From positions 248,001-312,000 of the forward strand of contig JAHBBC010000006.1 of NCBI GenBank assembly GCA_019915015.1: a DNA stretch of 64,000 nt, given 5' to 3'. Source of the DNA: Auriscalpium vulgare. Taxonomy: Eukaryota > Basidiomycota > Agaricomycetes > Russulales > Auriscalpiaceae. A program made the translations under genes and the position numbers. Below the pieces are notes generated by a model. It saw only the letters and a program-made list of their open reading frames with translations, was not told the DNA's origin and ran no database searches. This document shows, piece by piece, positions 33,660-43,703 of the stretch; position 1 is the stretch's first letter; each line of letters starts with the position of its first letter.

Positions 33660-35632
33660 AACGAGGACGAAATGGAACATTAGAATGGCGATGATCCACC
33701 TATTCATGCTGGCCGAGGGTTCAATATCAGGGTTGTCGAGCATGCCCTTAATGTAGCGTGCGTCGACTTCCACGACCATGTTCCGCACCCCGATGAGATA
33801 TATCTTTAGCGCGCGCAGCGCCCGAAACAGGCCGTATAATTCTAACTTTGGTTGCGAAAAACGCGCCTCGCGATCGTTCAACGCGATGGACCCAAACCGT
33901 GCGTACCGACGCTTCTTGCGACTCTTCGGATCGTTGGCGTCAGCCTGGCACAGCAAGAACCCGACCGCAATAGGAGACGTATCGACCGCGAGGATAACCG
34001 GTTCACCCGACTGATAGTCGATCGGTTTCAGGGCTGGCGACTCCAGCAACGCGCTCTTGAGATCTTCCATGGCTGCTAATTGCTCCGCTCCAAATTCGAA
34101 CGGCACATCTTTCCTCGTAAGGTGCGTGAGCGCATGCGCGCGATGCGCAAAATGGTGGATGAAGATCCTGAGCACCCCGACCGTCCCGAGGAACGCCCGT
34201 ACATCGGACAGGTCTTGACATGGCCCCCAGTTCACAATCTTAGCGACGCGTTGCTCATCGGGGATCCGTCCGTCCCTTGTGCAGCGATGTCCGACCACGA
34301 CGATTTCTGGTGCGCACAAAATAGTCTTCCAGCCCGAAAACGTCCCGCCCGAATACCCCATGCGCTGCACAACGCGGTTGAGATTCTGGAAGTGTTCCCA
34401 TACAAATCGGCGGATGCCCCCGTTGTCGGCGATTGTCTCGTACTTCCCCTGGTCATCCTTGTATTCGCTCGCGGGGCCCTTGACCGGTACGTCGTCAATA
34501 AACGGTATCGTGACGTGGGGAATTTCCGGCCTTAGGATATGTGTGACGTCGTCGTGGAAGATAGGCACTGAATTTGTCCAGCCCATCGGTAGCGTTACCA
34601 ACCGTAGCGCGCCGTAGGGGGTCTGGAACGTAGTGAGGTCGCGCGACGCTGGGTCCAACGCTCGCTCGTCGTATCCGACGTACAGATCCAGCATCGCGCC
34701 GCAGGCCCGCCCCGCGAATTGCTCGGCCAGTTGGTCGGTAAACGGAGGCACACCGGAATGAGCTATCGTGACTGCGTTTAACGGCTCCAGGCTGTGCACT
34801 ATGCGCAGGCTCGTTCCATCCTTTTTGACGACGCAGAACCACCGCGACCTATACGACGAGTTGGATGGCTCGTAGACGTTCGCGGCCAACTTCCGACTGA
34901 TTTGTTCCATGACTTGGTCGTAGATTCCCGGCGGGATCGGTATGTTGCGTTGTACCCATGGCGTGTGCGGCACAACGGGTATCGTGACCGGCGGAAAGAA
35001 ATCTTCGCGGAAGTGGCCCCGCTCGCTGTCGTCCCACGCGAACGCACCGTTGTGCTCGCACATAAAATGGTGCATCAGCTTGCGTTCCTCCTTCCACAAA
35101 AAGTTTCCCTCATGAACTACGTCGAATTGGTCGCGGCGCTCCTCGGTGTAACGCCCTGTCGGCCGAAAGTCGGGGGGCTTCGTCGGCAACTTGGGTAGTG
35201 TCGCTAGCGGGTCGCCTCGTATGTCGCGTATGATTCTGAACTGTCCAGGCAAGTCGGCGAGTACTGGCTTCACCTTTAGATGGGCGGGCTTATACATTTT
35301 CTTGGTCGCTGCGAAAACCGCGCGTGCCCGCGCGCTGCTAGGCAACGACTTACAGTCGCGAAATTCCTGTTCGCCCGCGAACGAGGGCACCCCGGCTGGG
35401 GCGAGAAAGAAGACGGGCGCCGATGGAACGTCTAAGGTCGCGTCCGTCGGCCGATGAAATATTGGAGGGGTAGATTCTGGGAGATCGCAAAACGATAAAT
35501 AGGTTGCTCGTAATTCTTCCGGCGAACTAGAGGAGTCGAAGGGGACCACGGCTTCCACGGAAATAGGATCGGCGGCGTCGCCCGTGAACTCGAGGACGAG
35601 CGCCACTTCCGCCTGGTCGTCCAACGACGCCT
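33660..35632 (-). CDS. pol: Gypsy-1a Pol, N-terminal part (reverse transcriptase, RNase H)
   Basis: The frame runs from next to the gag stop to the Z insertion at 33660. It has no ATG near its start (the first residues read LDDQAEVALVLEF from a TTG) and is in a different frame from gag, so expression probably needs frameshifting or reinitiation. Reverse transcriptase motifs are visible: RSRWFCVVKKDG, TLPMGWTNSVPIFHDDV and the active-site FIDDV. RNase H follows (AVDTSPIAVGFLL, DREARFSQPKLELYGL). The reading stops making sense at FHFVLV, where Z begins. Together with 26079-27780 it makes a complete pol. It is clearly homologous to Gypsy-2 Pol throughout. Confidence 0.9.
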
Positions 35633-38600
35633 CTAGAGCCGAAAATCCCTGCGCTCGCCGGCGCTCTGAACGATGCGACGCGAGCCTCGCTCTACTGTCG
35701 GGACGGTCGCCGTCGCTCGAGTGTTGGGATCGGTGATCGTGATGGTCTGTCGCTCATCGACAAAGTTGCGGACTATACTCCCAGTGAGGACGTCGAAAGG
35801 CCTCCCTAGCAGGATGTCGTAGGCCGGAGAACGTATGACGTGTATCTGCACGTAGAGCGTAATGTCGCCTAGCTTTAGCGCTACGTTGCGGGCTAGTCCG
35901 AGGGATTTGTCAATCGAGCCGTTGGCGGAAAGCATGTCCAGTGTGATCGCGGGATCGTATGCCAGGCCGAGAAAATGACAAACGTCTTCGGACATGGAGA
36001 TGACCTGCGACCCTGGATCCAGGATGGCCTCAATGTGCGCTTGGTTATCCACCAAGGGCAGGACCGCTCGCAATGCCGATGACTCCTTTGCGACCACCAG
36101 CGGGGCCGGTTTCTCGGCCGAGGCACTCATCAACGTCAGCATCGGGTCGGAGAGCACCAGCGACCCGCGAGGCGGCACCGCTGGCTGGCTCTGTATGGCC
36201 TGCAAGAACGACGACGGCATGTGCGAGGTGTATCCCCGCGCTCGATCTCTCTCCTGCTCGCGCTCTTCCTCGTACAAGTCGCCTGGTAAGTCCGACCACT
36301 CCTTGGTAGGCTCTTCGCCTTCCGCTACGGCCGTGTGCAGGACCGCTACTGGGGAGTCCCCGCTGGACAATACCGGGGCCGCTATGCGTCGCGGGGTGAT
36401 AGCGTATCGCAACTGGGAGCGTACTTCTGGCGCCAACGACAGTAACTCGCTCTGCGTCAGAGTGACGGAAGTCCCCATCGCGCGGCCGTAGACTTCCTTC
36501 GCGACTTCTTCACTATGGATGGGCGTGTCCTTGGTATAGGCGGCGACTGGTTTCGTCCCTTTGTCTGGTCGGGACGCGTCCCCGATGGGTATGTAGGTTG
36601 CGTCGGGTACGGAGGCAAAAGGATGGATGGGTTCCGGCTCTATCTCGTCGGGGTCCTTCTCGACTGTCGGTTCGCCCTCGCTCGCTTCCCTCGCTTCTTC
36701 CGCATCCTCTGGATCTTCGGGCACCGCGAACGTAACCTTCGACCGTTTTGCCGTGAATTTCGACGGGGATATCACCACCTCAGGGACTAGCTTCCTGGAT
36801 CGCACTCTCTCCCCGGGCAGCGGACCGATTGGTGGTGGTAACTCTCCGTTGCGAATCGCAGCCTCCCTTCGGGCCCGGCCGGCGTTCCTCTGCTCCTTCA
36901 TGAGTGTTAGCACCGCCATCTCTTGACGCAACTCCTCGAGTCGCTCGTCGTCCGTCAACGGCGGGATTAACTGGATGAGCCCGGCGACGGGCTGGTCGCG
37001 TGCAGGTCGGAGTGGGTAGTCGGTGACAGCGATGGGGCCTGTCGATGCCAACATCATTGTCTCCGTCGCGTTGCCCGCGACTCTGGCCGCGACGTCGGCG
37101 CGCAGCCCGGACGGATCCGTGCGATAATATTCGTCCACCCTCGCTTGAATCGGGCCTGGTCCGAATGGCACTGGCCTGCCGCTCTTGAGTACCACCTGGT
37201 TCATCTCGTTGCGTACCACCCGCCCCGTCGCTATGTAGTCTTGCAGGACGAGGCATTCGCGGATGAAGTGCTCGGGACCGTTGCAGAACGAGCACCTGGC
37301 GCCATCCTGTCCCGGGGCCGGGCGAGGACGATCGAAACGAGCGGCCGACGCCATCATCGGGCCCGGTGGCCCGCGTGCCGACGGCTGCGGGCCTGCGTTA
37401 CTCATCCCCATCGCATCGGCTCTCCCCGCGCTATACGCTTTCGCGATCTGCTCGGCCGCCTTCTCCATCAGAGCGGCAAACTGCTCGACCTTGATCGCGG
37501 GTTCCTCCGCCTTGACGGCCACAGGTTGGGACAAGTCGGCCAGACCCGCGGGGACGCTGAGCCCTGCCGATCGCGGGGTGCTCGACGTGCCGTGCAGCAC
37601 GTACCGCGCCGCTTCCACTATTTGGTCCATCGGGTACGGGCCGTCGCGATCGTGGTCGGGATACTTCAGCTGCAGCCGCTGCTCTATCCTATCTTGCAGC
37701 CCCTTCTGAAATCCACGCAAGAAAGTGTAGTCGCGGTCGCGCTCGGAGATCCGCTGCCGCCCTATAAGAAACTGGGAGATCGCGTAGAAACCGCGATAGT
37801 ATTCCCCAACGTCGCCGATGGTCGTGATGCCTCGGCGGGCTGTCTCGGCGACGAGCTGATCGAGGTCGCCCATCGTGTATTTGCGCTCCTCGTCCGCTCC
37901 GGGGTATAGCGCTATGATCGCGGTCACGAACTCTTCGAACGTCGCATTGCCCGCGTACTGGGGTCGGCTTTGCCACTGGTCTGCTGTAAGGACGTCCAGG
38001 TATCGCGTGGCGTGCTCCTTCTTCTCCTGGTCCTGGCCGTCCTCGATACCCGCCCGCGTGAACAAGTGCCTCAATTCCGCGAAATAGCGTTGCAGCTCGC
38101 GCGGCTTAAGATTGTCGAACTTAGGAGCTTGGCGGTCGCCACGGGTAGGCATCGGAGTGGCCATGGTCGTGCGACGGGGTAAACGCAATAACGGAGTACT
38201 GGATTGCGATGTGGGAGAAACTGGTCGGGAAACCTGTGCGGCCGCTCCACGCCCGTCTCCTGATAAACCTCCGTGCGTTCCGACGTTTCCGCGGTCGGAA
38301 GCCACGCGGTCGCTGTCGGGAGGCACCTGTGCCTCGTCTCGGTCCTCATCAATCAGCGCAGCCACTTCGGGCTCCGATTCCGACGGGGTAAGCTCCGGCG
38401 ACGACCATTGTCGCATCGCTCCGCCAGTCAGCAACTCGATCGACGCTTCGTTGACGTCCAGGAGCTCCTGATGGAGGGACCGTCTACCCTCCCAACCGTG
38501 CTCCGACTCTTCCGATTGGACAGGGCCTGCCTCCGCGTTTTGATCGCCGGTAGCCTCGCCCGCAGCATCCCCGTCGTTCTCGGGTGCTGCGTCCGACACA

Positions 38601-38809
38601 CCCGATGCCTCGCCGTCGTCGTTTTCGTTGTCGCCCTCGGCGCCTTCAGCGCTGGAAGTCGCGCGCTCTTCGTCCGACGCCCCACCTTCCGACGATGCGA
38701 GGTGTCCTGGCATGGACTCCGCCCGCTGACTAGTCGAGTACTCCGACGGGGCCGATCGGGGCGGTGCGCGTCGAGTGGGCTCTACGATAACCCTCGCCTT
38801 TGGTGCCAT
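35633..38809 (-). CDS. gag: Gypsy-1a Gag with C-terminal aspartic protease
   Basis: One open frame of 1058 residues starts MAPKARVIVEP. The first third is acidic and disordered. A capsid-like helical part follows (KFDNLKPRELQRYFAELRHL onwards). A CCHC nucleocapsid knuckle is visible as C-x2-C-x4-H-x4-C in CSFCNGPEHFIREC. The C-terminus is a retropepsin-type protease, with the catalytic motif varied to LDPGSQ and an ILLGRPF motif later. It lacks the usual DTG/DSG triad wording but keeps the Asp and Gly. The frame is intact. Confidence 0.88.
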   Translation of the reverse strand: MAPKARVIVEPTRRAPPRSAPSEYSTSQRAESMPGHLASSEGGASDEERATSSAEGAEGDNENDDGEASGVSDAAPENDGDAAGEATGDQNAEAGPVQSEESEHGWEGRRSLHQELLDVNEASIELLTGGAMRQWSSPELTPSESEPEVAALIDEDRDEAQVPPDSDRVASDRGNVGTHGGLSGDGRGAAAQVSRPVSPTSQSSTPLLRLPRRTTMATPMPTRGDRQAPKFDNLKPRELQRYFAELRHLFTRAGIEDGQDQEKKEHATRYLDVLTADQWQSRPQYAGNATFEEFVTAIIALYPGADEERKYTMGDLDQLVAETARRGITTIGDVGEYYRGFYAISQFLIGRQRISERDRDYTFLRGFQKGLQDRIEQRLQLKYPDHDRDGPYPMDQIVEAARYVLHGTSSTPRSAGLSVPAGLADLSQPVAVKAEEPAIKVEQFAALMEKAAEQIAKAYSAGRADAMGMSNAGPQPSARGPPGPMMASAARFDRPRPAPGQDGARCSFCNGPEHFIRECLVLQDYIATGRVVRNEMNQVVLKSGRPVPFGPGPIQARVDEYYRTDPSGLRADVAARVAGNATETMMLASTGPIAVTDYPLRPARDQPVAGLIQLIPPLTDDERLEELRQEMAVLTLMKEQRNAGRARREAAIRNGELPPPIGPLPGERVRSRKLVPEVVISPSKFTAKRSKVTFAVPEDPEDAEEAREASEGEPTVEKDPDEIEPEPIHPFASVPDATYIPIGDASRPDKGTKPVAAYTKDTPIHSEEVAKEVYGRAMGTSVTLTQSELLSLAPEVRSQLRYAITPRRIAAPVLSSGDSPVAVLHTAVAEGEEPTKEWSDLPGDLYEEEREQERDRARGYTSHMPSSFLQAIQSQPAVPPRGSLVLSDPMLTLMSASAEKPAPLVVAKESSALRAVLPLVDNQAHIEAILDPGSQVISMSEDVCHFLGLAYDPAITLDMLSANGSIDKSLGLARNVALKLGDITLYVQIHVIRSPAYDILLGRPFDVLTGSIVRNFVDERQTITITDPNTRATATVPTVERGSRRIVQSAGERRDFRL

Positions 38810-38836
38810 TGGGTTGCTGAGCGGTTGACACTAGCC

Positions 38837-38854
38837 CCCTCGCGGTGGGCTCCA
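38837..38854 (-). promoter_or_regulatory. Primer-binding site of Gypsy-1a
   Basis: The 18 nt ccctcgcggtgggctcca on the plus strand, 4 nt from the LTR start at 38859. Identical to the sites at 310-327 and 42384-42401. Confidence 0.82.
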
Positions 38855-38858
38855 CAAA

Positions 38859-39707
38859 TGATGAGATGAACCCTGGGGGAGGCCCCGGGAACGTCGATAG
38901 AAATGGAGGGAGCGAGCAGCCAACCGCTGGCCCAAGAGGTAGTGGGTCGGAGGAAGAGACCCAAGATCGCGACCGCGCCCCGAACAAACCACCCAGGACC
39001 CCGCGGGTCCTGCCCTCGTCCTGCGTCCCTCTCCCTCTCTCTTTCTCTCCGCTCCCGTCCGACCGTCGCACGTGGCGTCTCCTCCCACACTATTCGGTGC
39101 GACCCTCCCATCTGTCGCCGCTGGCCCGTCCTAGTCGCGGAGTCGCCCTTGCCGTCCGACCGTCCGACCTGTGTCCCTGCACTTGTCCCGTCCGAGTAGC
39201 TATCCTAGAATATAAACGTCAGTCATAAAACCTACCACACTGTATCACTCCAGTCTGTGGCCGAGTCGGGGCAGCGTAGCCCGTGGTATCGCAAAGGTAG
39301 CGCGACCCGGATGTCGCTACGGCTTCCTGGTTTAAGTCATCGTGTCGGGCTGGTCTGGCTGTGTCGCGGCGTGCGATGCTCTCTGTGAAGCAGGAATGAA
39401 AGGTGTAGTCTCGGGTGTAGGCCCAAGGTCCAAAAGTGTCTATACAAGAGTATGAATCGCATCTATATACCGCTGCTTCGTCAGCTCTCCCACGGCCCGT
39501 GCACTCGCGCCCCGCTAAGCCTCGCCCCCCTCCACGGTACGCTTCCCCTACGCCGTCTGTTATCGCAGCTGTGTCGCCCTGCCTCCGGAGTATCGCATCG
39601 TGGTCGTGTGGTTGCCTCGACGCCCTATGGGCGTCTCGGGGGTGTGTATCGTTCTGTAGCGGTGCGATCGGCCCGTTTCGGTGCCTGTAGCGCGGCGGGT
39701 CCCATCA
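38859..39707 (-). repeat. 5' LTR of Gypsy-1a
   Basis: 849 bp, TGATGAGATG to GTCCCATCA on the plus strand, with two transitions relative to the 3' LTR. The right flank GCGG (39708-39711) equals the left flank of the 3' LTR. Confidence 0.95.
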
Positions 39708-42453
39708 GCGGGAAGGTCGGGATCGTCAAGATGTCGTCGGAGTTTGGGTTGCGGATGGTGACCGTCTGATCCTCGTCGCGGTAGTTGCGGACGATGCTCT
39801 CGGTGAGCACGTCGAAGGGGCGACCGAGGAGAATGTTGTAGGCGACGTCGCGGACAACGTGCACCTGCAGGTAGAGGGTCATGTTCCCGAACTTGATCGG
39901 AACGTTGCGTGCCATGCCCAATGAGCTGGAGACCTGCCGATTGGCGCTCTGAAGTCGGATCTTCACGTTGGGGGAGTAGGCGAGCTCCAGGAAATGGGCG
40001 ACCTCCTCGGACATCGCGATAGCTTGCGAGCCGGGGTCCAGCAGACACTCGATCGTGGCGCGACCGGCGACGAGACCGTCAATCGATCGGAGAGCGTGCG
40101 AGTCGCGAGCGACTGTGAGCATGTCGGGGTCGGGGCACTCGCCGGGGCCGAGATCGTTGAGGTACATCTCGATGGGGTCGGACATGTACAGGACGCACTC
40201 CTTCGATTCGTTCGACCAGAGCTGCTCCTTGGAGGCCTTTCGGGGATCGGGGGCGTAGTTGGAGAAGACGCGCTCCTCAGCCTGCCTTATCGCGGCGGCC
40301 GGTGACACGAGCTCCTCGTCGGGGACTTCCTCCACTGTGACGCGATGATAGTTCGTGGTCGCGACGGGTGCTGCTGCTGCCTCGTTGACTGCGCGACGTG
40401 GGGTGACTGCGTCGCGGTACTTGGCGCGGACCTCGGGAGCGAGCGACAAAAGCTCCTCAGGCGTGATGACTATCTGCGAGTCCTTCATCGCGCGGGTGAA
40501 AACTTGCTCAGCGATCTCCGATCGATGGACCGGAGGCAGGTTGCGATAGTTGGGCTCGCGAGTCGCCTTGGGCGGGTCGGCTGGCACTGTCTTGGGCTTC
40601 ACCGGCGCATCGGTCGCATCGCGTGCACCTCGAAAGGGATGCGCTGGTGCGGGCGCCGACTGATCGGAGGACTTGGCTGGTTGATCGGAAGCCGTCGGAG
40701 CGGCCGCAGCCTGCTTGGGCTTAGCACGGCGCGTGATCTCCACACCATCAAAGACTTGCGCGTTGGTCGAGGCAGCCCTTTCTCCGCGCAGCTGAGCTAG
40801 CTCTGCCTCGAGCGTGGCGATGCGATCGGAAGTCGAGAGGGTGAAGACTTGGAGGGGCTCCTCCGGGATTACGCCGACGAACAGCTGTGCGGCAGCCCCT
40901 GGCTGCTCCGCTGCCTTGCGACGATGCCACTCTCTAACCCGATCGCGAAGAAAGTCGCCTGTGATGCGACTGGGCACGAAGGTACCGTTGGGCAAGGTAA
41001 CCTTTCCGTCCGCGTTCCGAGCGACTATGCCTGCCCGAATATCTTCTTCGACTGCGGGGCACGCTGAGATGCGATGATCGGAAGCTCCATCGTACAGGCA
41101 TCGACCTGCCAGGCGCTGCATGTTCGCGTTGGGGACAGCCGCTGGGGCGACTGCAACTGCCGGAACTGCGACTGCGACTGGTGCCGCCGCAGCCTGTTGA
41201 GTCACGCCTGGGAGTGCGCCTCCCTGCATCAGCGTTCGGACGAACGATGCGATGATGTCCTCGGCCTTAATTGCGGGCAGAGGGGTCTGCGACTGTGGAG
41301 CTGGGGCTGGCGGGTTTGCGACGATGGTCGGAGCAGTCGTAGAGGTAGCGGTGGTGGCTCCTCGGATGTCCCTCGAGACCGACTGAAGCGCGAAGCGAGC
41401 AGCGCTATTGACGTCGGCGACTTCGTAGCTGTCGCCTGGGACCACATCGGGCTTCTTGACTTGCAGTCGCGCCTCGATGCGCGGCCAAAGGTAGTCGGGG
41501 ATCCCACGCGGAAAGTCGCTCTTCTGCTGCATGTCGGAGTACCGATGATGCTGGATGAGGAATCCTGAGATCGTGATGAACGATCGGTAGTAGGCAGCAA
41601 AGTCGTCGAGCGTGACCATGTACGTGCGACGCGTGTCGGAGATGAGCGATTCGAGGTCGGAAGTGGAGTAGGTGCGATCCTCATCGGCGGTGGGGTAGAG
41701 TGCCTTGATCTCGGCCTTGAACACGTCGTACGTGCCCGTGAAGCCTGGCAGGGCCTCGAAACAATCGGCGACCTCGATCGGGACATAGCGTTGTACCCAA
41801 TCTTTCTTCTGCTGGTCGGTGAGACCAGACTGCGCCGCAAGTGTCTCGAGGTCGGAAAAGAATCGCCTGATGGATCGCGGATTTTCTTCATCAAAAACGG
41901 GGGCGGTCTTCGAACCGCGGGGGGGCATAGGAGTAGCCATCGGAAGCGGTGCGACGGGTGGTACGGCAGCTATGGTTGTTGCGGGAGGGGGGATATAGGC
42001 AATCGGAGCTGTGACAGGTCCGACGTTGGGAGTCGGAGAGGGTGGAGTGATCGGAGTCGGAGGGTGCGATGGACGTGAAGGAGTCGATGGGGTCAAAGGT
42101 GTGAGAGCAGGCGACGGTGTTCGGAACCCGCCTGGGATGTGTGGGTGGTCGAGTAGCTCGAACGACTCGCTTCCGGAGGTACTCGGAAGGTGATTGTGAG
42201 TCGCGTCCGGGCTGGGGACTTCGTCGAAGAGATCTCCGACAAGCGTGGGGGATCCGGGGATAGCAGGTGGGGGTACGACGAAGCTTCGTCGGACTTCGTC
42301 GGCGAGAGCGGAGGAACAGGTGTGGCGTCGATTGGAGAAGGGGGAAGGCGCTGGCGCTTGCTTCGGAGGAATCCTGACTGAAACCCTCGCGGTGGGCTCC
42401 AAAAGTGATGGACACAACCAGGTAGTAGGGCGGAATGCGTAACGTAGCACCAA
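39708..42453 (-). CDS. gag: Gypsy-2 Gag with C-terminal aspartic protease (interrupted)
   Basis: The open frame extends from within the LTR (42453) to the Gypsy-1a insertion and continues at 19202. The first ATG after the primer-binding site is at 41940 (MATPMPPRGSK), but about 140 codons upstream are also open and Gag-like, so the start is uncertain. A capsid-like region is followed by a knuckle that reads CLYDGASDHRISAC, in which the second Cys is replaced by Asp. The protease has LDPGSQ and ILLGRPF as in Gypsy-1. After removal of Gypsy-1a it ends ...TFPRGHHRF. The last codons of the apparent ORF down to 39625 are LTR sequence of Gypsy-1a and not part of this gene. Confidence 0.85.
42384..42401 (-). 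promoter_or_regulatory. Primer-binding site of Gypsy-2
   Basis: The same 18 nt as in Gypsy-1, here separated from the LTR start at 42406 by 4 nt (aaag). Confidence 0.82.
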
Positions 42454-43703
42454 TCCCTAGAGCGCTGCAGAGATGTCGGTGTGTGTGCGAGCGAGCGTCA
42501 GGAGTCCCGGAGTAAGCGACGACCGTCTCCGATCAATCGTACTGCGATCCGATCGAGAGCGCAGCAGCGACGAGGCGATCGATCGACTCTCCGACCGATC
42601 GGAAAGCACGACTTCGACGTACGACGTCGGAAGGCTGTGACGCGACTGCGATCGAGGACTCGGGCAAAGGGGCAACAACGATGGAACAAGATGAGGGCGA
42701 TAAGACGGGAAGCGAGAACAAAGGCTAAGGCGACGACTGAGGCTGAGGCGCGAGAGCAGTCAACCGATGTTGACCGCTATACGATACGACGAGGGCGAGA
42801 GTGCACGACTTGTGCTCGGTGCGATGAGGGGGGAACGTAACTTGCATTTCGCAGAGTATCCGACGACTATTTATACGGTGCGACGAGTACAGTGCGTGTC
42901 CGATCGAGTAAGTACGGGAACATCGGAAAAGACAAAGAAAACAAGATAGCGGCGTCATATGAAATAGTACGAACAATGAGTCGAGGTCATGCGCCGGTCA
43001 GACGACGAGGAGCGAGGCGGGGAACGGTGTCGAGCGAGCGATCAGCGCTGTCAAAGGACAAAGGAAACGGCGCGGGAAACGATCCGCTCTGTCGTCGACT
43101 GTGGGAAACAGCGTCGGGGAGCGCGGGAATAGACCAGGAGCACCATATCGAGCACGATAGCAGCGGTCCGATGACGAGGACACGAGGATGCGCCTTCCGA
43201 TTGCGAACGTTCGGAAAGCAACGCTTCCGGCGCGCGTCGCGACTGGGTCACGTGTCGATCGCAAGTCGCGTCGTGACTGCGGGGGCGTAGCGCAGGTCGT
43301 AAGGCGCTAGGGCGCATCGGAGGGAAGCGGGCCGAGTCGGTAGCGCTGAATCGGAGGACGTCGGGGTAGTCGGACTCGTGTGGCGGACAATGGGCGAACG
43401 GACAATGTGCGACTGAGGCGGTACTCGGATGGCGTGAGAGCTCCGGAGTTGCGTAGCGCCGAACGTGTCTGTCGTGCAACCAGGCTGTGCGAGTCTGATG
43501 GAAATCTGATGCGTCGTGACGGGCGTGGGAAATGCTGTGCTGGCGAGCGTGTGGCGACTGGGGGCGCGTGGTGCGAGCAGCGTGGGAGTCGGCGGGGCGT
43601 TCCGATCGTGGCGCAGGAAGGCCGAGGTCACGTGACCGAGGACTTGGTCGAAAATGCGAAAAGACAGTCGAGATCCCCTCCCAGCGCGGGACGGGGCTTG
43701 TCA
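42406..43703 (-). repeat. 5' LTR of Gypsy-2
   Basis: 1298 bp from tgatggacac to ggacggggcttgtca on the plus strand. A TATAAATA box lies on the element strand at 42875-42868. The right end is fixed by the junction with the 3' LTR copy at 4195 and by the Copia frame resuming at 43704. Confidence 0.88.

Larger units (their letters stand above)
19203..39707 (-). mobile_element. Gypsy-1a LTR retrotransposon with three antisense genes
   Basis: Both LTRs are 849 bp (19203-20051 and 38859-39707), with a 4-bp target duplication GCGG (19199-19202 and 39708-39711). I find two differences between them (near 19528 and 19561), so insertion is recent. The element runs right to left: PBS, gag with protease (38809-35633), pol (35632-33660, interrupted by Z, then 27780-26079), then three antisense genes and the final purine tract at 20052-20064. 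Without Z the element is about 14.6 kb, long for a Gypsy element, mainly because of the antisense genes. Confidence 0.92.
3960..43703 (-). mobile_element. Gypsy-2 LTR retrotransposon (multiply interrupted)
   Basis: This element runs right to left. It has a 5' LTR (42406-43703), primer-binding site (42384-42401), gag/protease (39708-42453), the gag-pol junction (19152-19202), pol (7089-10842), an antisense gene (4726-6751), a polypurine tract (4196-4208) and a 3' LTR fragment (3960-4195). The 236 bases at 3960-4195 appear identical to 43468-43703, tying the two ends to one element. REP-1A (10843-19151) and Gypsy-1a (19203-39707) interrupt it. Removing both restores continuous reading frames (TFP-RGHH and APTF-DDL). 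It lies in the Copia nucleocapsid motif; ACGCG at 43704-43708 is the expected right target duplication. Confidence 0.85.

Noticed and set aside
39625..39707. C-terminal extension of Gypsy-2 Gag
   Set aside because: These codons are Gypsy-1a LTR sequence. The true continuation is at 19202 after excision.
43532..43703. N-terminal extension of the Copia polyprotein
   Set aside because: This is Gypsy-2 LTR read in frame by chance; the Copia sequence starts at 43704.
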